Assembly (NCBI GenBank): GCA_900074885.1
Contig: FJUW01000052.1
Coordinates: 62,001-126,000 of the forward strand
Direction: 5' to 3'
DNA: 64,000 nucleotides
Source: Rhynchosporium graminicola
Taxonomy: Eukaryota > Ascomycota > Leotiomycetes > Helotiales > Ploettnerulaceae
How positions within the stretch are numbered: the stretch's first letter is position 1; each line of letters opens with the position of its first letter. Below the pieces are notes generated by a model. That model searched no databases. It was not told where the DNA came from and saw nothing but the letters and a program-made list of their open reading frames with translations. Positions 1 to 11,482 of this stretch are shown in pieces. A program made the position numbers and the translations under genes.

Positions 1-2067
1 CTTCAGCTATTTTTTCACTCAAAAGAATACTTCATCGCCAGCATCCACATTTTTATTCAGCAGATCATTTACCCCGAAAAACATCAGGCATGGCTATGTA
101 TGAGCATGAGTTAGGGACTGACGACCGTACAAACATTTTAGTTTCACTACCAAAATAAATTCTGGCCAAGCTGGTACAGGACGCTCTTACATTTGATTCG
201 TCTTCAACCACTTGTACGCTGATAGCTACCGGTAACCCCTATCATCACAGCGATATCTGGAGTCAAACAAACTGTCCGTCGCTATCAAGTGGAATGTGTG
301 AGCCAAGTCGTTTCAAAATGGATGGATTCTAAAATCGAAGGATTTGAGAACAAACATATTACCTAGGGTTGGCAACCGATCCGAGATAAGTGAATCCGCG
401 ACTTCCTCCTCAGTCCTGTTCACTTACTAAGGGAACTCATGTTATGAATGATGCCTACGACATTCGGAATGGTAGCAGCTCGGCAAACTCGCTTACGGAG
501 GATTCATCGAGGACAAACATGACCAGTAAACGGGATGTGTTGGGAGTAAAAGAGCTCCAGGACCCTCTATTTGATCCCGATGCGCCGCAAGCTAGGTACA
601 GAACAAGCATCCCGTCTTGGCTAGGATACACGCACGGAAGTTATGCCTTCACTGCCTCATATCAACCATAGTCTAGTGAGATTGGAGCTATCTCTTCTGG
701 CCTGTGCAAGTTTGGACTCTTCGACAGGAATGGCTGAATCTAAACGTCTATCTTAATACAGCTCAAAGTATGGAGTTCCAACTTGATGTATGTATTGAGA
801 TCTCTCCACTGATCAGCCAAAGCTTCCTCTGCATCTGATCAGAGCAATCTACGACATCGAGGACGTCTATATATGTACATATATAAAGCTACGTTTGGCA
901 GCTGGGAGGAAGAAAACCACATTTGGGAAGATAATTTTAGGTACGGTGTGAGATATCAATCATCTTGACGATCGCTTCCGGCTCTATGGAGCGCCTGGCA
1001 GTAGTAAAGTCGTGTGCTCGACACACACAACAGTTTGGTCTAGATCGTCTCCAGCAAAATCTAAGCATTATATCCTGACAATATTTCGATCTTCTTGGCT
1101 TTATCTTCTCTGTGCCCTCCACAGAAAACATAATTTTGCAAGTTTCAGAACCTTTCATTAACAACGCAAGCATATTATTTCGAGATCAGCGATGTTGTAG
1201 AACAAGGATTCCACCATACTGAAAAAGCTGTATCTTGAAGTGCCAAGGTAGCGTGGATCGGAAGTGTCATGTAGCATTATACTTTGCATAATGTGCCATA
1301 ACGTTCTGGAGACTGATACCGAAATACAATCTTGAATACAAGCTTGCCTGGGAAGTTTTACTTGAAGGTATCAACTAACGAGCTACTAACATCCCCTGCC
1401 CATCGATGTCAGAAAATTCCAGCAATGCAGCAAGGGCATGTCCCCGGCGTGGCAAGTCAAGTCGTGAAACATTTCTAGGATTTCACTTGATTGTCATAGT
1501 AATGTAACGAAAATCTTACATAATTTACATCAACGAAAATTCGAAATTCACGAAGCTGTTTTGGCATTTCATATCAAGATAATACCTGCTTCAGGTAGCA
1601 GATATTTTACATTCGACGTCTGGGTGATTCCATCCAGAGGTTTCTTTGGCCAAGGGCTACCAAAGGCTGCCTCCAATGATAAAGCAATACTACTAGGTAT
1701 TCAACATACTGGGAAAAGAGTCACCAATAAACTAGACTGTACGGCCTAGATATGTGGACATTTCTGCTCTGAAATGAGTATTACAGTAGCTTTGCTCAAT
1801 TGATTCTACCATCGATAGCCTGCTTCCCCAGCTTGAGGAATCGCTGAAGCGAATATTCTAGCCCCACTTCCAGTGTTAGTCGGCCTCGCTACCCCTTAGC
1901 TTTAATAATAACACGACAGCAAAGCTCTGAACGGCGAACAAACTAAATCAACCCAAAGTAACTAGAAGTTGTTTCCTAATGGCGTATTAAACATACCAAT
2001 ACAAGCACGCAAGATTCCTAGCACCTATGCTGCATGCTGTGGGTGTTTGCCGTCTTCGAACTCCATG
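1..2067. other. Gene-free stretch at window start
   Basis: I see no supportable gene in these two kilobases. Open frames are short (at most 93 codons at 390-671), lack recognisable domains, and do not join through convincing splice sites. The DNA is AT-rich with scattered stops in all frames. The distal end grades into the promoter of the heat-shock gene. Part of it could be untranslated sequence of a gene lying to the left of the window. Confidence 0.5.
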
Positions 2068-2075
2068 GAAATTTC
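2068..2075. promoter_or_regulatory. Candidate heat-shock element, distal
   Basis: This is an inverted pair of the heat-shock factor pentamer (GAA, two bases, TTC), about 340 bp upstream of the small heat-shock protein start. A two-unit element is weak alone. It counts here only because a second pair lies at 2182-2189 and the downstream gene is a heat-shock gene. Confidence 0.35.
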
Positions 2076-2181
2076 TAGTCGCTTGCAGAAGCATCGCGAA
2101 GAATCATGGGACTCAAGGGATGCAACCAGAAGCCACTTTCCTTACGCACCACACTCAAGATGAAGCCTCACGATGATGCCA

Positions 2182-2189
2182 GAACATTC
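2182..2189. promoter_or_regulatory. Candidate heat-shock element, proximal
   Basis: GAACATTC is an inverted pair of heat-shock factor half-sites about 54 bp upstream of the TATA box, followed immediately by further GAA triplets. Position and orientation fit Hsf1 control of the Hsp30 gene. Binding is inferred. Confidence 0.45.
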
Positions 2190-2242
2190 GAAGAAGCTGA
2201 GATCCAGTGTTTTCTAGCATCCGATGGAATTCCCATCTCAGA

Positions 2243-2249
2243 TATATAA
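2243..2249 (+). promoter_or_regulatory. TATA box of the hsp30-like gene
   Basis: TATATAA lies 158 bp upstream of the chosen ATG, implying a leader of about 130 nt. A strong TATA box is typical of stress-inducible fungal genes and contrasts with the TATA-poor housekeeping genes elsewhere in this window. Confidence 0.6.
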
Positions 2250-2406
2250 ACCCAGCTCAGATCCTACAGGACCCTTTCTGTACTTCACCACATCACAACA
2301 CAAGAAAGATATCTCTGTGCAAACAGCACGCACAATACTCAAACTCAAGCAACCGCTCAACTCAACACTCAGAAGACTCACCACATCTCGTCAACCAACA
2401 CGCAAA

Positions 2407-3105
2407 ATGTCTTCCCTCTTCCAAAACGGACTCTTCAACTCCCCCTCTGCCAACAACACCTCTTTCCACCCACTCTTCCGTCTCCTCGACGATTTCGAGC
2501 AACATCAACGCAACACCACAGACAACGAGCATCCACACCGCCAACACCGCGTCACCATGAGATCCTTCACTCCAAAATTCGACGTCAAGGAATTGCCTGA
2601 CGCGTATGAGTTGCATGGCGATCTTCCTGGTATCGAGCAGAAGGATGTGGAGATCGAGTTCACTGACGTCCAAACCATCACTGTTCGGGGCCGCACTGAG
2701 CGTTCGTATAGCTCTGGTTCTACTCCATCGGGCTTCATCGAGGGCAGCGCTACGCCTACTCAAGCAATCGAAGGCTCCCAAAACACCAGCGCCGACCAAT
2801 CCCACAAGCCAGCTGCTCACAAAGCCACCGTCCAAGACGAAGATGAAGACAACACCAACACCACCGTTACCACTACATCCAAGAACAGCGACGTCACCAG
2901 CAACAAGCAACCCGAGAAGACCGAGCCCAAAGCCAAGTACTGGGTCTCAGAGCGTTCCGTTGGCGAATTCTCCCGCTCCTTCACCTTCCCTGTCCGCGTC
3001 GATCAGGAGAAGGTCACGGCTGGAATGAAGAATGGTGTTCTCACAATCACGGTTCCGAAGGCGAAGAAGCATGAGGCCAAGAGGATTCAGATATCTTCTC
3101 TGTAA
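2407..3105 (+). CDS. hsp30: Small heat-shock protein, Hsp20/Hsp30 family
   Basis: This is an intronless 232-residue member of the alpha-crystallin family, an ATP-independent holdase that binds unfolding proteins in the cytosol under stress. The ATG at 2407 is preferred over an in-frame upstream ATG at 2224 because it follows a TATA box and leader, and MSSLFQNGLF is a typical family start. The alpha-crystallin domain begins near residue 51 (FDVKELPDAYELHGDLPGI). It is interrupted by a polar, acidic, Thr/Ser/Asp-rich insert of about 75 residues (100-175) and resumes near 177, ending with the hallmark GVLTITVPK. Fungal Hsp30 proteins are known for such a split domain. Promoter elements upstream suggest heat induction. 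Family assignment is secure; the paralogue is not determined. Confidence 0.93.
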   Translation: MSSLFQNGLFNSPSANNTSFHPLFRLLDDFEQHQRNTTDNEHPHRQHRVTMRSFTPKFDVKELPDAYELHGDLPGIEQKDVEIEFTDVQTITVRGRTERSYSSGSTPSGFIEGSATPTQAIEGSQNTSADQSHKPAAHKATVQDEDEDNTNTTVTTTSKNSDVTSNKQPEKTEPKAKYWVSERSVGEFSRSFTFPVRVDQEKVTAGMKNGVLTITVPKAKKHEAKRIQISSL

Positions 3106-4179
3106 TCCGAAGCCAGTTTCTGGAGCCTGGACTGAGTCACGGTGCACGGCATTGTGGAGGAAAGAAAATGATGGAAGGAATGATTGAATGGAACATTTGC
3201 ATGGAGTTTGCTGCAAAGAATTTGGAGTTCAATTAATCATGTCTCTTGTGGTCAATCAGCGGTAATGATGTTTTATTGAAGGAGACTGGGGGTGGATCTG
3301 CTTTCTTTGCGCGCATTGAAATTGAGAAAGGGATTTGTTTCGCAGCGTGGAGTTATCTGCTCTATACTTACTCGCGATTGCCTCGGAGAATATCCAAATT
3401 CCAAGACTTGTTCATGAATTGCTTTGCACTGTATCATAGTGAAAATCAAAACATCAAACGCATGTAAACTTGTCTCTTCTGGAATGTGTCTTGTGAGGCA
3501 ATTCAAGTGATATTTGAACGAAGGGATGTTGAATGGCATCCGGTCTCAACTCTTCTCTCAAGAGCTTTGGAATAAGTGTAGGTTATTAGTGGCCAATTCA
3601 GTGTCCCATATCAGGTAAAGCAGGTTAGGACTTTGATACCAGAAATAGAACAAACATTCTGATCATGGCCCATAAACTTGGTTCCCCGAATTCGATGCTC
3701 CTAGATTCTCTCATTGTATTTGTTATGCTTTGTAAAGTTATGAGGTTTATTTCGTGATTTCTAACAGAAGCTTATTGATTTCAGACATAAGCCCGTAATC
3801 GTCGAACACAAAAAAAGCCCAGCCTCGATGAAGCACAATAATTCAATGCAGGTATTGCTGAACGTAATGATCGAGTCTTGCTCAATCATCCTAACATTCA
3901 ATCATCCCAACATTAACCCCCCTCTTCCTTTGACGGGCACGGATTGTAGGTTAGTTGTTATTCTCTTTGGATTCGTGCATCTATTCCAGAATTCGTAAAC
4001 CATTCAACCTTTGAAGTCATGCTCTGTTATTCAAAATACTCTTTTGTCTCTAACCACATCCGTGGTCCGCCATGAAATGTGACTACGTTATAGCATGTCA
4101 TTTTCCCCTCCATAACTCCGGCCAACAGCAAGCCACTAACTCCATGAAATGCAAGCTCATTCTCCGAAATATAATGCCC
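3106..4179. other. Intergenic region between hsp30 and PNO1
   Basis: This is the convergent 3' region of the small heat-shock gene and PNO1. Only short, domainless open frames occur and no RNA gene is recognised. Repeated ATCATCC/AACATT motifs near 3885-3925 look like simple sequence. Confidence 0.5.
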
Positions 4180-5048
4180 TCAAAATCTCTCCTTCATCCT
4201 CGCTGCCACTGTTCTCAGATTTCCATACACCTTTCCAGGGGGACTACCAAGGATCAAACTGACAACTGCCGTCTTGGCAATCTGAATATTCTTGAAGCCG
4301 CCCAGAAGATGGATCTTGGAGTCCGCAAGCACAATTCTCGTCCGACTGGCATTTTCGATGGCGAACTTAGTTTTTCCATCCTTGCCTGCAATTCTACCAA
4401 TAGCTCTGCCCAAATGCTCGCCCTGCAGCGTCTTGACGTCCTGGATCTGGAAAGTCTGGATATACAAATCATCTAATCGGAGAAGGGCGATCGCATCGTC
4501 GATATCGAACCCGAGGGAGAAAGCTTGGACGAAATCGGCACCTTTCTGTAGCGCTCCAGGGTCGTTGGTATGTTTTGAGGATCGGAGCTCGACTGATTTG
4601 GAGTGGATATTCATGCGTACTTGTAGCTTTAGGTGCTCAACGAGAGGAGGGTACATTTTAGGCCATACTGCTTTGAGAGGTGTCATTCTGTGAGGTGGGA
4701 TAGGAACCTTTCGGGTCTCGACTCGGTTTACACTATCCTGTATGGTGTGAGCATTATAGATTGTATAGGCCGGCTAGAGCAACGTACGACGTTCTTTGAA
4801 GGCGCAAATCTGGGTCTTCCCTCCTCATCAATGTGCATCTCGGTGTCTCCCTCAACAGGCTGGACGGCGTTCGAATCTGTGATTTCTGCATCTGGCGCAT
4901 CGAGTAAGAGATCTTCATCGTCCTCTATCTTTGTTAGATGCAGTCTGAAAGATTTCCCATGACGATTTCCTTTACCTTGTGGTAGAGGCACACTCGCAGC
5001 CTCAGCCTGATCTTCTGGCTTTCTTAAAAGGGCGGTTGGTGCAGGCAT
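4180..5048 (-). CDS. PNO1: RNA-binding protein Pno1/Dim2 (40S assembly factor)
   Basis: Pno1 is a KH-domain protein of pre-40S particles that works with the methylase Dim1 and endonuclease Nob1 around the 3' end of 18S rRNA. Two exons: 5048-4788 and 4737-4180, joined across a 50-nt intron (GTACGT donor, ACAG acceptor), giving 272 residues, normal for the family. The splice restores the family linker DSVNRVETRKVPIPPHRMTP. The C-terminal half is near-canonical: a degenerate first KH-like region (about 105-185), then a KH domain with GRIAGKDGKT, and the terminal NLRTVAARMKERF. The N-terminal 90 residues are acidic and variable. It is divergent from MDM31 with 392 bp between start codons. Confidence 0.95.
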
Positions 5049-5440
5049 TTTGGGTGCGTGGGCGTGGGTGTGGGTGTGGGCGTAGATGTGAAGTGTGAGA
5101 TGGGAGGATATGGTGGGGAAATAAAAATGTCCTTCGATATCAGTCAGATAAGGTTTTTGGTTGTGAAGGAAGGAACATGAAAATTGTCTCGGCTCGCTCA
5201 GACCAGGGACAGGCACGTGCCTGCAGCCACTAACCCTTTTCGAGCATGGGCGCAGATCCCAGAAGATGCAACTCAATCCAGCCCCCCCCGTCTGCCCGTA
5301 ACGTTGGCCCAGATGCACATGCACTTTCTAGTCTCGGGCCGTCATCTTTGACTTCTCTCGCGTGCCTTGCTCCATCGTACTGTCTTTGGACAACTCTGCG
5401 ACATACATAGTCCGCATATATTCAGGATGGTACGCAGACT
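5049..5440. promoter_or_regulatory. Shared divergent promoter PNO1 / MDM31
   Basis: 392 bp separate the predicted start codons of the two divergently oriented genes. The stretch holds a GT/GC-rich run (near 5055-5085) and a run of eight C residues near 5282. I see no clear TATA box. Shared control is inferred from spacing only. Confidence 0.4.
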
Positions 5441-7644
5441 ATGTCTTCAAATATAACACAAAAGCTGTGGTCCCATCTCCGGGAACCAGTAATCCATTTC
5501 CAGGCTTTCAAGCCATCCGGATCACCTCGAGAATTCGCGTTCCCAGGACTATCTTCCTCACAATGTCCCAAAAGGTCATTTTCCTGGAGTCGGCCACGAG
5601 CACAGCCTACCACTCCAAGGAAATCGGTTTCAAGAAGCTTTGCTTATTGCAGCTTTCTCTTTATCGACCTCAGTCCTTCGACTACTCCCACCACCTCTGC
5701 ACGAGCAGCATGTACAACGACGACAGAAAAATCTCTGTATTGCTCGACCAAGGTTTCCCGACCCGCAATTACTTTTTTGGCACAAAAATCATGGAGGAGA
5801 AACATACATTCAAGTACTCGAAGGCGAGAAAGGGGAAATTCGAGGAGGAATAAGAGTTCTACTTCTGCATCCAGTGAGCAGATTGCTCGCAAGCATATGC
5901 AAAATGGGAACAATTCTTCCAAGTCCACGCCCATTACGAGAAAGTCTCAAACGCCCGTACCGGATTCCAAGCCGACTACATATCTTCATATGCCCCAGAT
6001 ACATAGACCAACTAAGGAGGAATTGCTTGCAGCAGCTACTGGATTCTGGTCGCGGTTAAAGGTTCGTTTTAAATGGTTCTCCATAAGAAGTTCTCGACCA
6101 TGGAACATTGACGACTGGAGTGCTTTTGTTTCATGGTTCGTTCTTGGCAACATTGTCTGGGTTTTGGTGGGAACTACAACATTCTTTTCTCTTGTAATAT
6201 TCTCCATTAATACCGTTGTAGCGCAAGGTGTGTACCTACCCAATGTCCGCGATGTGGTTACAGAACTGACATGTGTGTAGAAACCCTAGCAAGATGGATA
6301 GGCAACTACCTCACACATTCAGCCGGAGTGAAAGTCGTTTTTGAGTCCGCGATTGTACCAAAATGGAAAGACGGAGTCATAACCTTCCACAATGTATTTG
6401 TTTCTAGGCGACCGGGTCAGGGAAGGACGAAGGTCAGCAAAGGTTCTTCTTTGAGTGCAGCAGCAGAAGCAGCCGCAGAGAGACAAGCCGAATTAGGAGG
6501 TAAAAAAGAGGAGGAGGAAGAGGATACGAATTACACACAATTCGATTTAACGATAGGTACCGTCAACGTGACGCTATCTTTCGTTAAGTGGTGGAATGGG
6601 AAAGGATTGCTGCGAGACGTGGAGATCAAAGGCGTACGAGGAGTAGTCGACCGGACGTCCGTTCATTGGGGCAGCGAGTATATCGACCCAAAGACATATC
6701 GTCACGAACATCACCCAGGAGATTTTGAGATCGATTCCTTCAAGATGGAAGATCTTCTCGTCACAATCCACCAACCCAAGGGATTCAGACCTTTCTCAGT
6801 AAGCATATTTTCATGCGAACTTCCACAACTGAGGAAACAATGGCTTTTCTACGACTTCCTCTCCGCGAACAACATATCCGGCGCATTTGACGGCTCCCTC
6901 TTCACCATCCACCCCCGCCAAGTCCACGGCTTCGCCAACGTCCACCACGACGATGAACCCAACAGCTCGCCCAGCCCCTGGAAAAAGCAATCTCGTCTCC
7001 GAATTGACGGACTTAAAATCGACCACCTGAACCGGGGAGTTGAAGGTCCATTCGGCTGGATCCACGAAGGTAATGTCGATATTGTCGCAGACGTCATGTT
7101 TCCCACCGATGCAGATGACAGCATTGCGAAAGTAATGTCCGATTTTTACGACCGTATGGAAGCGACCGTAACCTCAAATCGATATGTCCACATCCTTGAT
7201 AACCCGAGTACGGCTGATCTCAATACGCCCGAGGAACGAGCTGCGTATCAAGAGAAGATAGCCCTTGATGACGACAAACGCTACCTCGTGATGGATCTCC
7301 GAGTGCATCTCAATGACGTGCGAGCCGCTGTCCCCCTCTTCACTCGCGATCTATCATATATCAACCAAGCGCTCATCAGACCTATCGTTGCCTATATCAA
7401 CTCGAAAAAAACATTCATCCCTATCAATTGTCGGATCGTGAAACGCGCACGAGAGTTTGATGGTAGTTGGACGATTTTCGATAGTGGTTTGATGGAAGAT
7501 TTGTCTGCGGAGACGTATGAGGCATTTGCGAAGGATGTGGTGGACAGTCAAGCCCGATTGCGGCGATTGAAGAAAGTCGGTTTCTGGTCTATTTCGTTGG
7601 CTATTCAGGCGCTGTTTATGGGGATGGCAGGGAATGTGGCGTGA
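5441..7644 (+). CDS. MDM31: Mitochondrial inner-membrane protein Mdm31
   Basis: Mdm31 is a mitochondrial inner-membrane protein needed for normal mitochondrial shape, inheritance and nucleoid stability, acting with Mdm32 in yeast. Two exons (5441-6227 and 6281-7644) are joined across a 53-nt intron with GTGTGT donor, CTGAC branch site and TAG acceptor, giving 716 residues. The N-terminus is rich in Arg and Ser with no acidic cluster, consistent with a mitochondrial presequence (RRNIHSS near residue 130). A hydrophobic segment sits at about 226-262 (WFVLGNIVWVLVGTTTFF) and a second at the extreme C-terminus. The central body contains the conserved ITFHNVFVSRRP, TPEERAAYQEKIA and YINSKKTFIPINCRIV blocks. 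The start codon is the least certain part, because presequences are not conserved. Confidence 0.9.
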
Positions 7645-8290
7645 TTGGGATGATTCTCTCCTCCTAACGATATGTATAAAAGTCTGGGCTTGTTTATAGA
7701 TTCTGCTCCTGGTATTAGGTGGGTTCTGGTAGGTGTTAGGAAGGAAGCTGATGCTACGGCTAAGCCTGGTTTCGCATGGGGGGTTGCATATTTGGAGTTT
7801 TGGGAGCTCGGGATACATAATGTTCATCGTTGTAATGCACATAGACGAGAGGACGCTAGCATCTTTACAGAAAAAGCGAAGAAGAATGCGACGACAGTCT
7901 CAAATATCTCATTTACTATACTGCGTGAGAGTTAGAAGCATTTTGGCGTAAACAATGATCTGGATCAGATGCTGATTTCAGTAACTGTGGTGTAGTCATC
8001 GACATCGCAAAGAAATCCAGCACGAATGTTTTACAGATAGCAGCAGACTCCTGCGCCCAATTCACGATAAATTTACCAGCCCACCGCGGAATCCGATTCA
8101 AAGTTAAGACTCCGATTTCCCCCATCCCAGTGTTGTAGCCCGCTATTAAAAACCCCACCAGTATTTACGAAAAAAGGGACTTCAAAGACAAAGCAGGCGT
8201 CATCAACCACCATTACGGGAAAGTGGTCTGGCCCAATACAAGGAAGTATGTCGTCAAGAGAATGGATTAATTCCCTGCTCCACAAATTCG
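7645..8290. other. Convergent 3' region MDM31 / Chk2
   Basis: This lies between two convergent genes and probably consists of their 3' untranslated sequences. Open frames at 7672-7935 (+) and 8073-8285 (-) have no recognisable domains. I do not call a gene. Confidence 0.5.
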
Positions 8291-10502
8291 TCAGGAGCTC
8301 TTCACTTGCGAGTCCTTCTCATTATATATAGATTCTTCGTTGCCAAAAAGCTCAACATCCCCCTTACCTCCTGCAGCCATGAACTCGTTAGGATCTCTTG
8401 CCTGTGACGGCGTCTCTTCCTGCTTTGGGGCTCCAGGGATAGACTTCGGTGCTCCGTTCGCATTCTTCGCAGCGATAGTCTTGTTGACTCGGTTCTGCGC
8501 GTTCTTAGCATTGGGGTTCTTGACGTACACTCTGACTGGATCTTTGGCTGGCTCGATCTCGATAACCTTGGTGATCTTTATGTCGTTGATACTGCTGAGG
8601 AGAGTTCGTTCCCGAGCCAATTTGCGCTTGCTGAAATCTAGACCGGCAATGCCACCTACTAGCCCATCGGTGCTGTCATTTAGGTTCAAGCTCTTTTTCG
8701 TAGTCCATGGATGCTCGAGACAGTCGTCGATAGTGTATCGCTTTTCGACGTCAACAGTCAACATTCTGTCAATAAGATCCAGGGCTGGATCTCCAACGGA
8801 ATCCCAGTATGGCGAAGGATAATCAAATCTTCCCGTCTTGATCTGCTGTGTAAGGGAGTATGGGTTTTCTCTTGTGTTGAGCTCATCTGAGAAGGGAGGA
8901 AAGCCACAGAGGCAGATGTAGAGTACAACTCCTAATGACCAGACATCAACGGCTCTAGTGTATCGACGATGTCTCGAGTCCTCAAGGATCTCAGGAGCGA
9001 CGTAACTGGGCGTGCCGCAAAGCGTCGTGGTGAAGGACTCTTCTCCTATAATTTTTGCCAAGCCGAAATCGGCGACTTTCACATGCAGGTCTTTGTCTGT
9101 TAGGAGGATATTCTCAGGCTTGATATCTCGATGAACGATCCCTCTCTCATGCTGTTGACAATTAGAAGAGTTAAGAATTAGATACCAGGATAACTTACAA
9201 GATACTTGATAGCCTGGAACAGTTGAATAAAGACCTTTCTAGTCTCTTCTTCGGTCAACTTCTGCTTCATAACAATCCAATTAAACAACTCTCCTTCTGC
9301 AGCAAGTTCCAACACCAAATAGACAGCATTGGGTTCGTCAAAGGTATCTTTCAAGCATAGTAAGTTTGGATGGCTTACGCCCATTAGCACTGCGATTTCT
9401 TGCTGTAATCCCTCGGTCTTTGAACGCTCTTCAATCCCGGGCTGCTTTGTAAAAATCTTAACAGCAAATCGAGTGCCCGTTGCCTTCTCAACGCAAAGGA
9501 AGACCTCTGCAAAATGGCCCTTTCCTAGCTTCTCGAGAAGTGTGTATTGTTGCAAGAAAGCACTTGTCTTCCGGTTCTTCGGGTATCGGAATACGAATCT
9601 TGCCTTGTCAAGAACGGAAAGCTCCTCTTTATCTTTGAGTTCTCTTCGCTTGTTTCGTCCAATAACAGCTTCATTGACAAATGTTCCATTACTCGAAAGG
9701 TCCTCTACCACAGCAATAGTATCTCCGCCCTTGTTTTCCGTAAACAAGAGACAGTGTCTATTCGAGATGAGAGGGTCATCGATGATAAGATCTACTTGAG
9801 TGTCAATTGGAGCCCGAAAGAGAGACTGAACGAACTTACCACACTCGGGGTGGCGGCCTATTAAGTACCCTCCAGAGGCTATACCGTTCTGTTTTGTATC
9901 CTCGTACACCTCTTCTTCCTTCTTAAAGTCTTTACCCTTCTCCTTGCCCTTCTTTGATTTCCGATCCTTGCCAAATTGCTCCAGCTTCCCTGGTAACGGG
10001 CAAGCATTTCGCTTTTTCAGAACCAAGGACTTTCCATACTTTGCATCCAAAGGAAGAAGATATCCCCAAACCCCTTCCTCTGTTTCATCCTTAACCTCCT
10101 CCGATAAGGCAGCTGTGGGGTAAACAAACTGCGAGAAGGCTTGTGTATCTTGTGGAGGGGAGGACATGCCATCTACGAAGTTCTGGTCGATGGGCCGATG
10201 TTGTAGCTGGCTCGGGCGACCCTCGGGAGGTGTGGCCGTACCTTCTTTGAATGCTTCTGTGGATGAAGTGGACTCTTGATGTGTTACGGGTGATGGCAAG
10301 TGCTGTTTCTGCGAAACGGGTGTTTGTGATTCTGAGATTCGGGTAGATCGACGAGGTTTCTTCGAGGAATCGCCATTGTTGTCGTCTGAAGCACCGCCCT
10401 CCATCACTTGTTAGCGCTGTATACAAAGCTTCGCGATCCGAGATAGGTAAGTCTTACTCGGCCTCGTTTCAATTGACTGCTCTTCTTCTCTCTGGGTGCC
10501 AT
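8291..10502 (-). CDS. chk2: DNA-damage checkpoint kinase, Chk2/Cds1/Rad53 family
   Basis: Serine/threonine kinase of the replication and DNA-damage checkpoint, activated by ATM/ATR-type kinases; the Neurospora orthologue PRD-4 also links damage to the clock. Three exons are predicted: 10502-10458, 10398-9199 and 9151-8291, with introns of 59 and 47 nt, giving 701 residues. The second splice restores the catalytic loop HERGIVHRDIKPEN. Features: SQ/TQ sites in the N-terminus (ESQ, VSQ, PSQ, DTQ, FSQ), one FHA domain at about 189-285 (GGYLIGRHPECG, DPLISNRHC, DLSSNGTFVN), and a kinase domain at about 299-570 with GKGHFAEV, VADFGLAK and CGTPSYVAPE. The C-terminal tail is basic. The 15-codon first exon (MAPREKKSSQLKRGR) is my inference; an alternative start is the ATG at 10404. 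Confidence 0.93.
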
Positions 10503-11482
10503 TTCGAAGGGGCAGCAAGCTATGTGGTCGGTGGAGTGTGTTACGAAGTTCAAAGTGAGCGGCAGGAGCAATGGAGAGTAACTTTTGTCTCTTTCGAAGT
10601 TCGGCGCCGAAGAGTAAGCTTAGAGATCGAGGGAAAATACCTGAAGAAGCTCTTCGTGCCTGAAGAGAATTAAAGCAAGATTACAAGTACCATGAGAATG
10701 AATTAAAGGTTGCTGGATAATTAAGAGGTGTTAACTTCAAAGTTCTTGGCGAGGTGAGGTGAAGTGAGGTAATTGAGGAGCGAGCGGAGACACTGGGTCA
10801 TTGAGCTGCACAGAGCATTTACATACCCGGAAGCGGGACTGGAACAAGGCAAAAGCTGGCTGAACCCTGCAAGTATAAACCTCTGCCTGGGTCACCAAGT
10901 ATGATCGACGAAAGCGAAAGTGAAAGAAAAGTATATGGCGACGTTGTTGCCTGTTCTGTTCTCAAAAAAGAAACATATTCACAAATCGCTAGGCAGGAGC
11001 CTAGATGCGTTGGATTGGACTGGGAGCAGAGTGCACTCTTTAGTGACAGTGCAGGTACCACCTATCTATGTATACAGAGTAGAGTGGCGTAGCTCTGAGA
11101 AGTCGTTATTCGACGGGACTAGCCATCAACTGCTGATTAGAGTCTATCAATGCTGCGCCAAGTCTAGCATGCCAGCATGCGTAAAAAGTTGCAGTTAAAA
11201 TGTGTGAAAAGACGACCTTCAGCCCTCACTCCCTCCTGCCGCTCTGCTCTCTAGTATCAGCCTTTCATTTCCCCTGATAGTACCATGTGATTATTTCTAG
11301 AAGCTCTGTTTCAGACACTTTGGGTATCTGATCATGCTGGTCCGGTCTTTATCTTCCGAAAACCATGGTGATTTTTCAGAAAACCATAATGAATTTTGTG
11401 ACATTGTTCCAGGGACTTATCATTGTTGGATGGGTGGCTTTTTGGCGACCAACAGTTCAGATTTGACATTATACCGACTGCA
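10503..11482. other. Intergenic region upstream of Chk2
   Basis: The segment holds the presumed Chk2 promoter on the left and the 3' side of the SAP30BP-like gene on the right. No supportable gene or RNA is seen; the longest frame (10920-11198) is domainless. Near 10750 there is a short GAGGT/GAAGTGAGG repeat. Confidence 0.5.

Noticed and set aside
390..671. 93-codon open frame near the window start
   Set aside because: No domain, no splice partners, weak start context; composition does not stand out from surrounding non-coding DNA.
2362..2910. 182-codon frame antisense to the small heat-shock gene
   Set aside because: It mirrors the codon bias of the sense gene; long antisense frames are expected opposite GC-rich third positions.
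7672..7935. 87-codon frame just after MDM31
   Set aside because: Lies in the presumed 3' untranslated region, with no recognisable domain.
8073..8285. 70-codon minus-strand frame just downstream of Chk2
   Set aside because: Sits in the presumed 3' untranslated region of Chk2, is domainless, and no good junction links it to the kinase.
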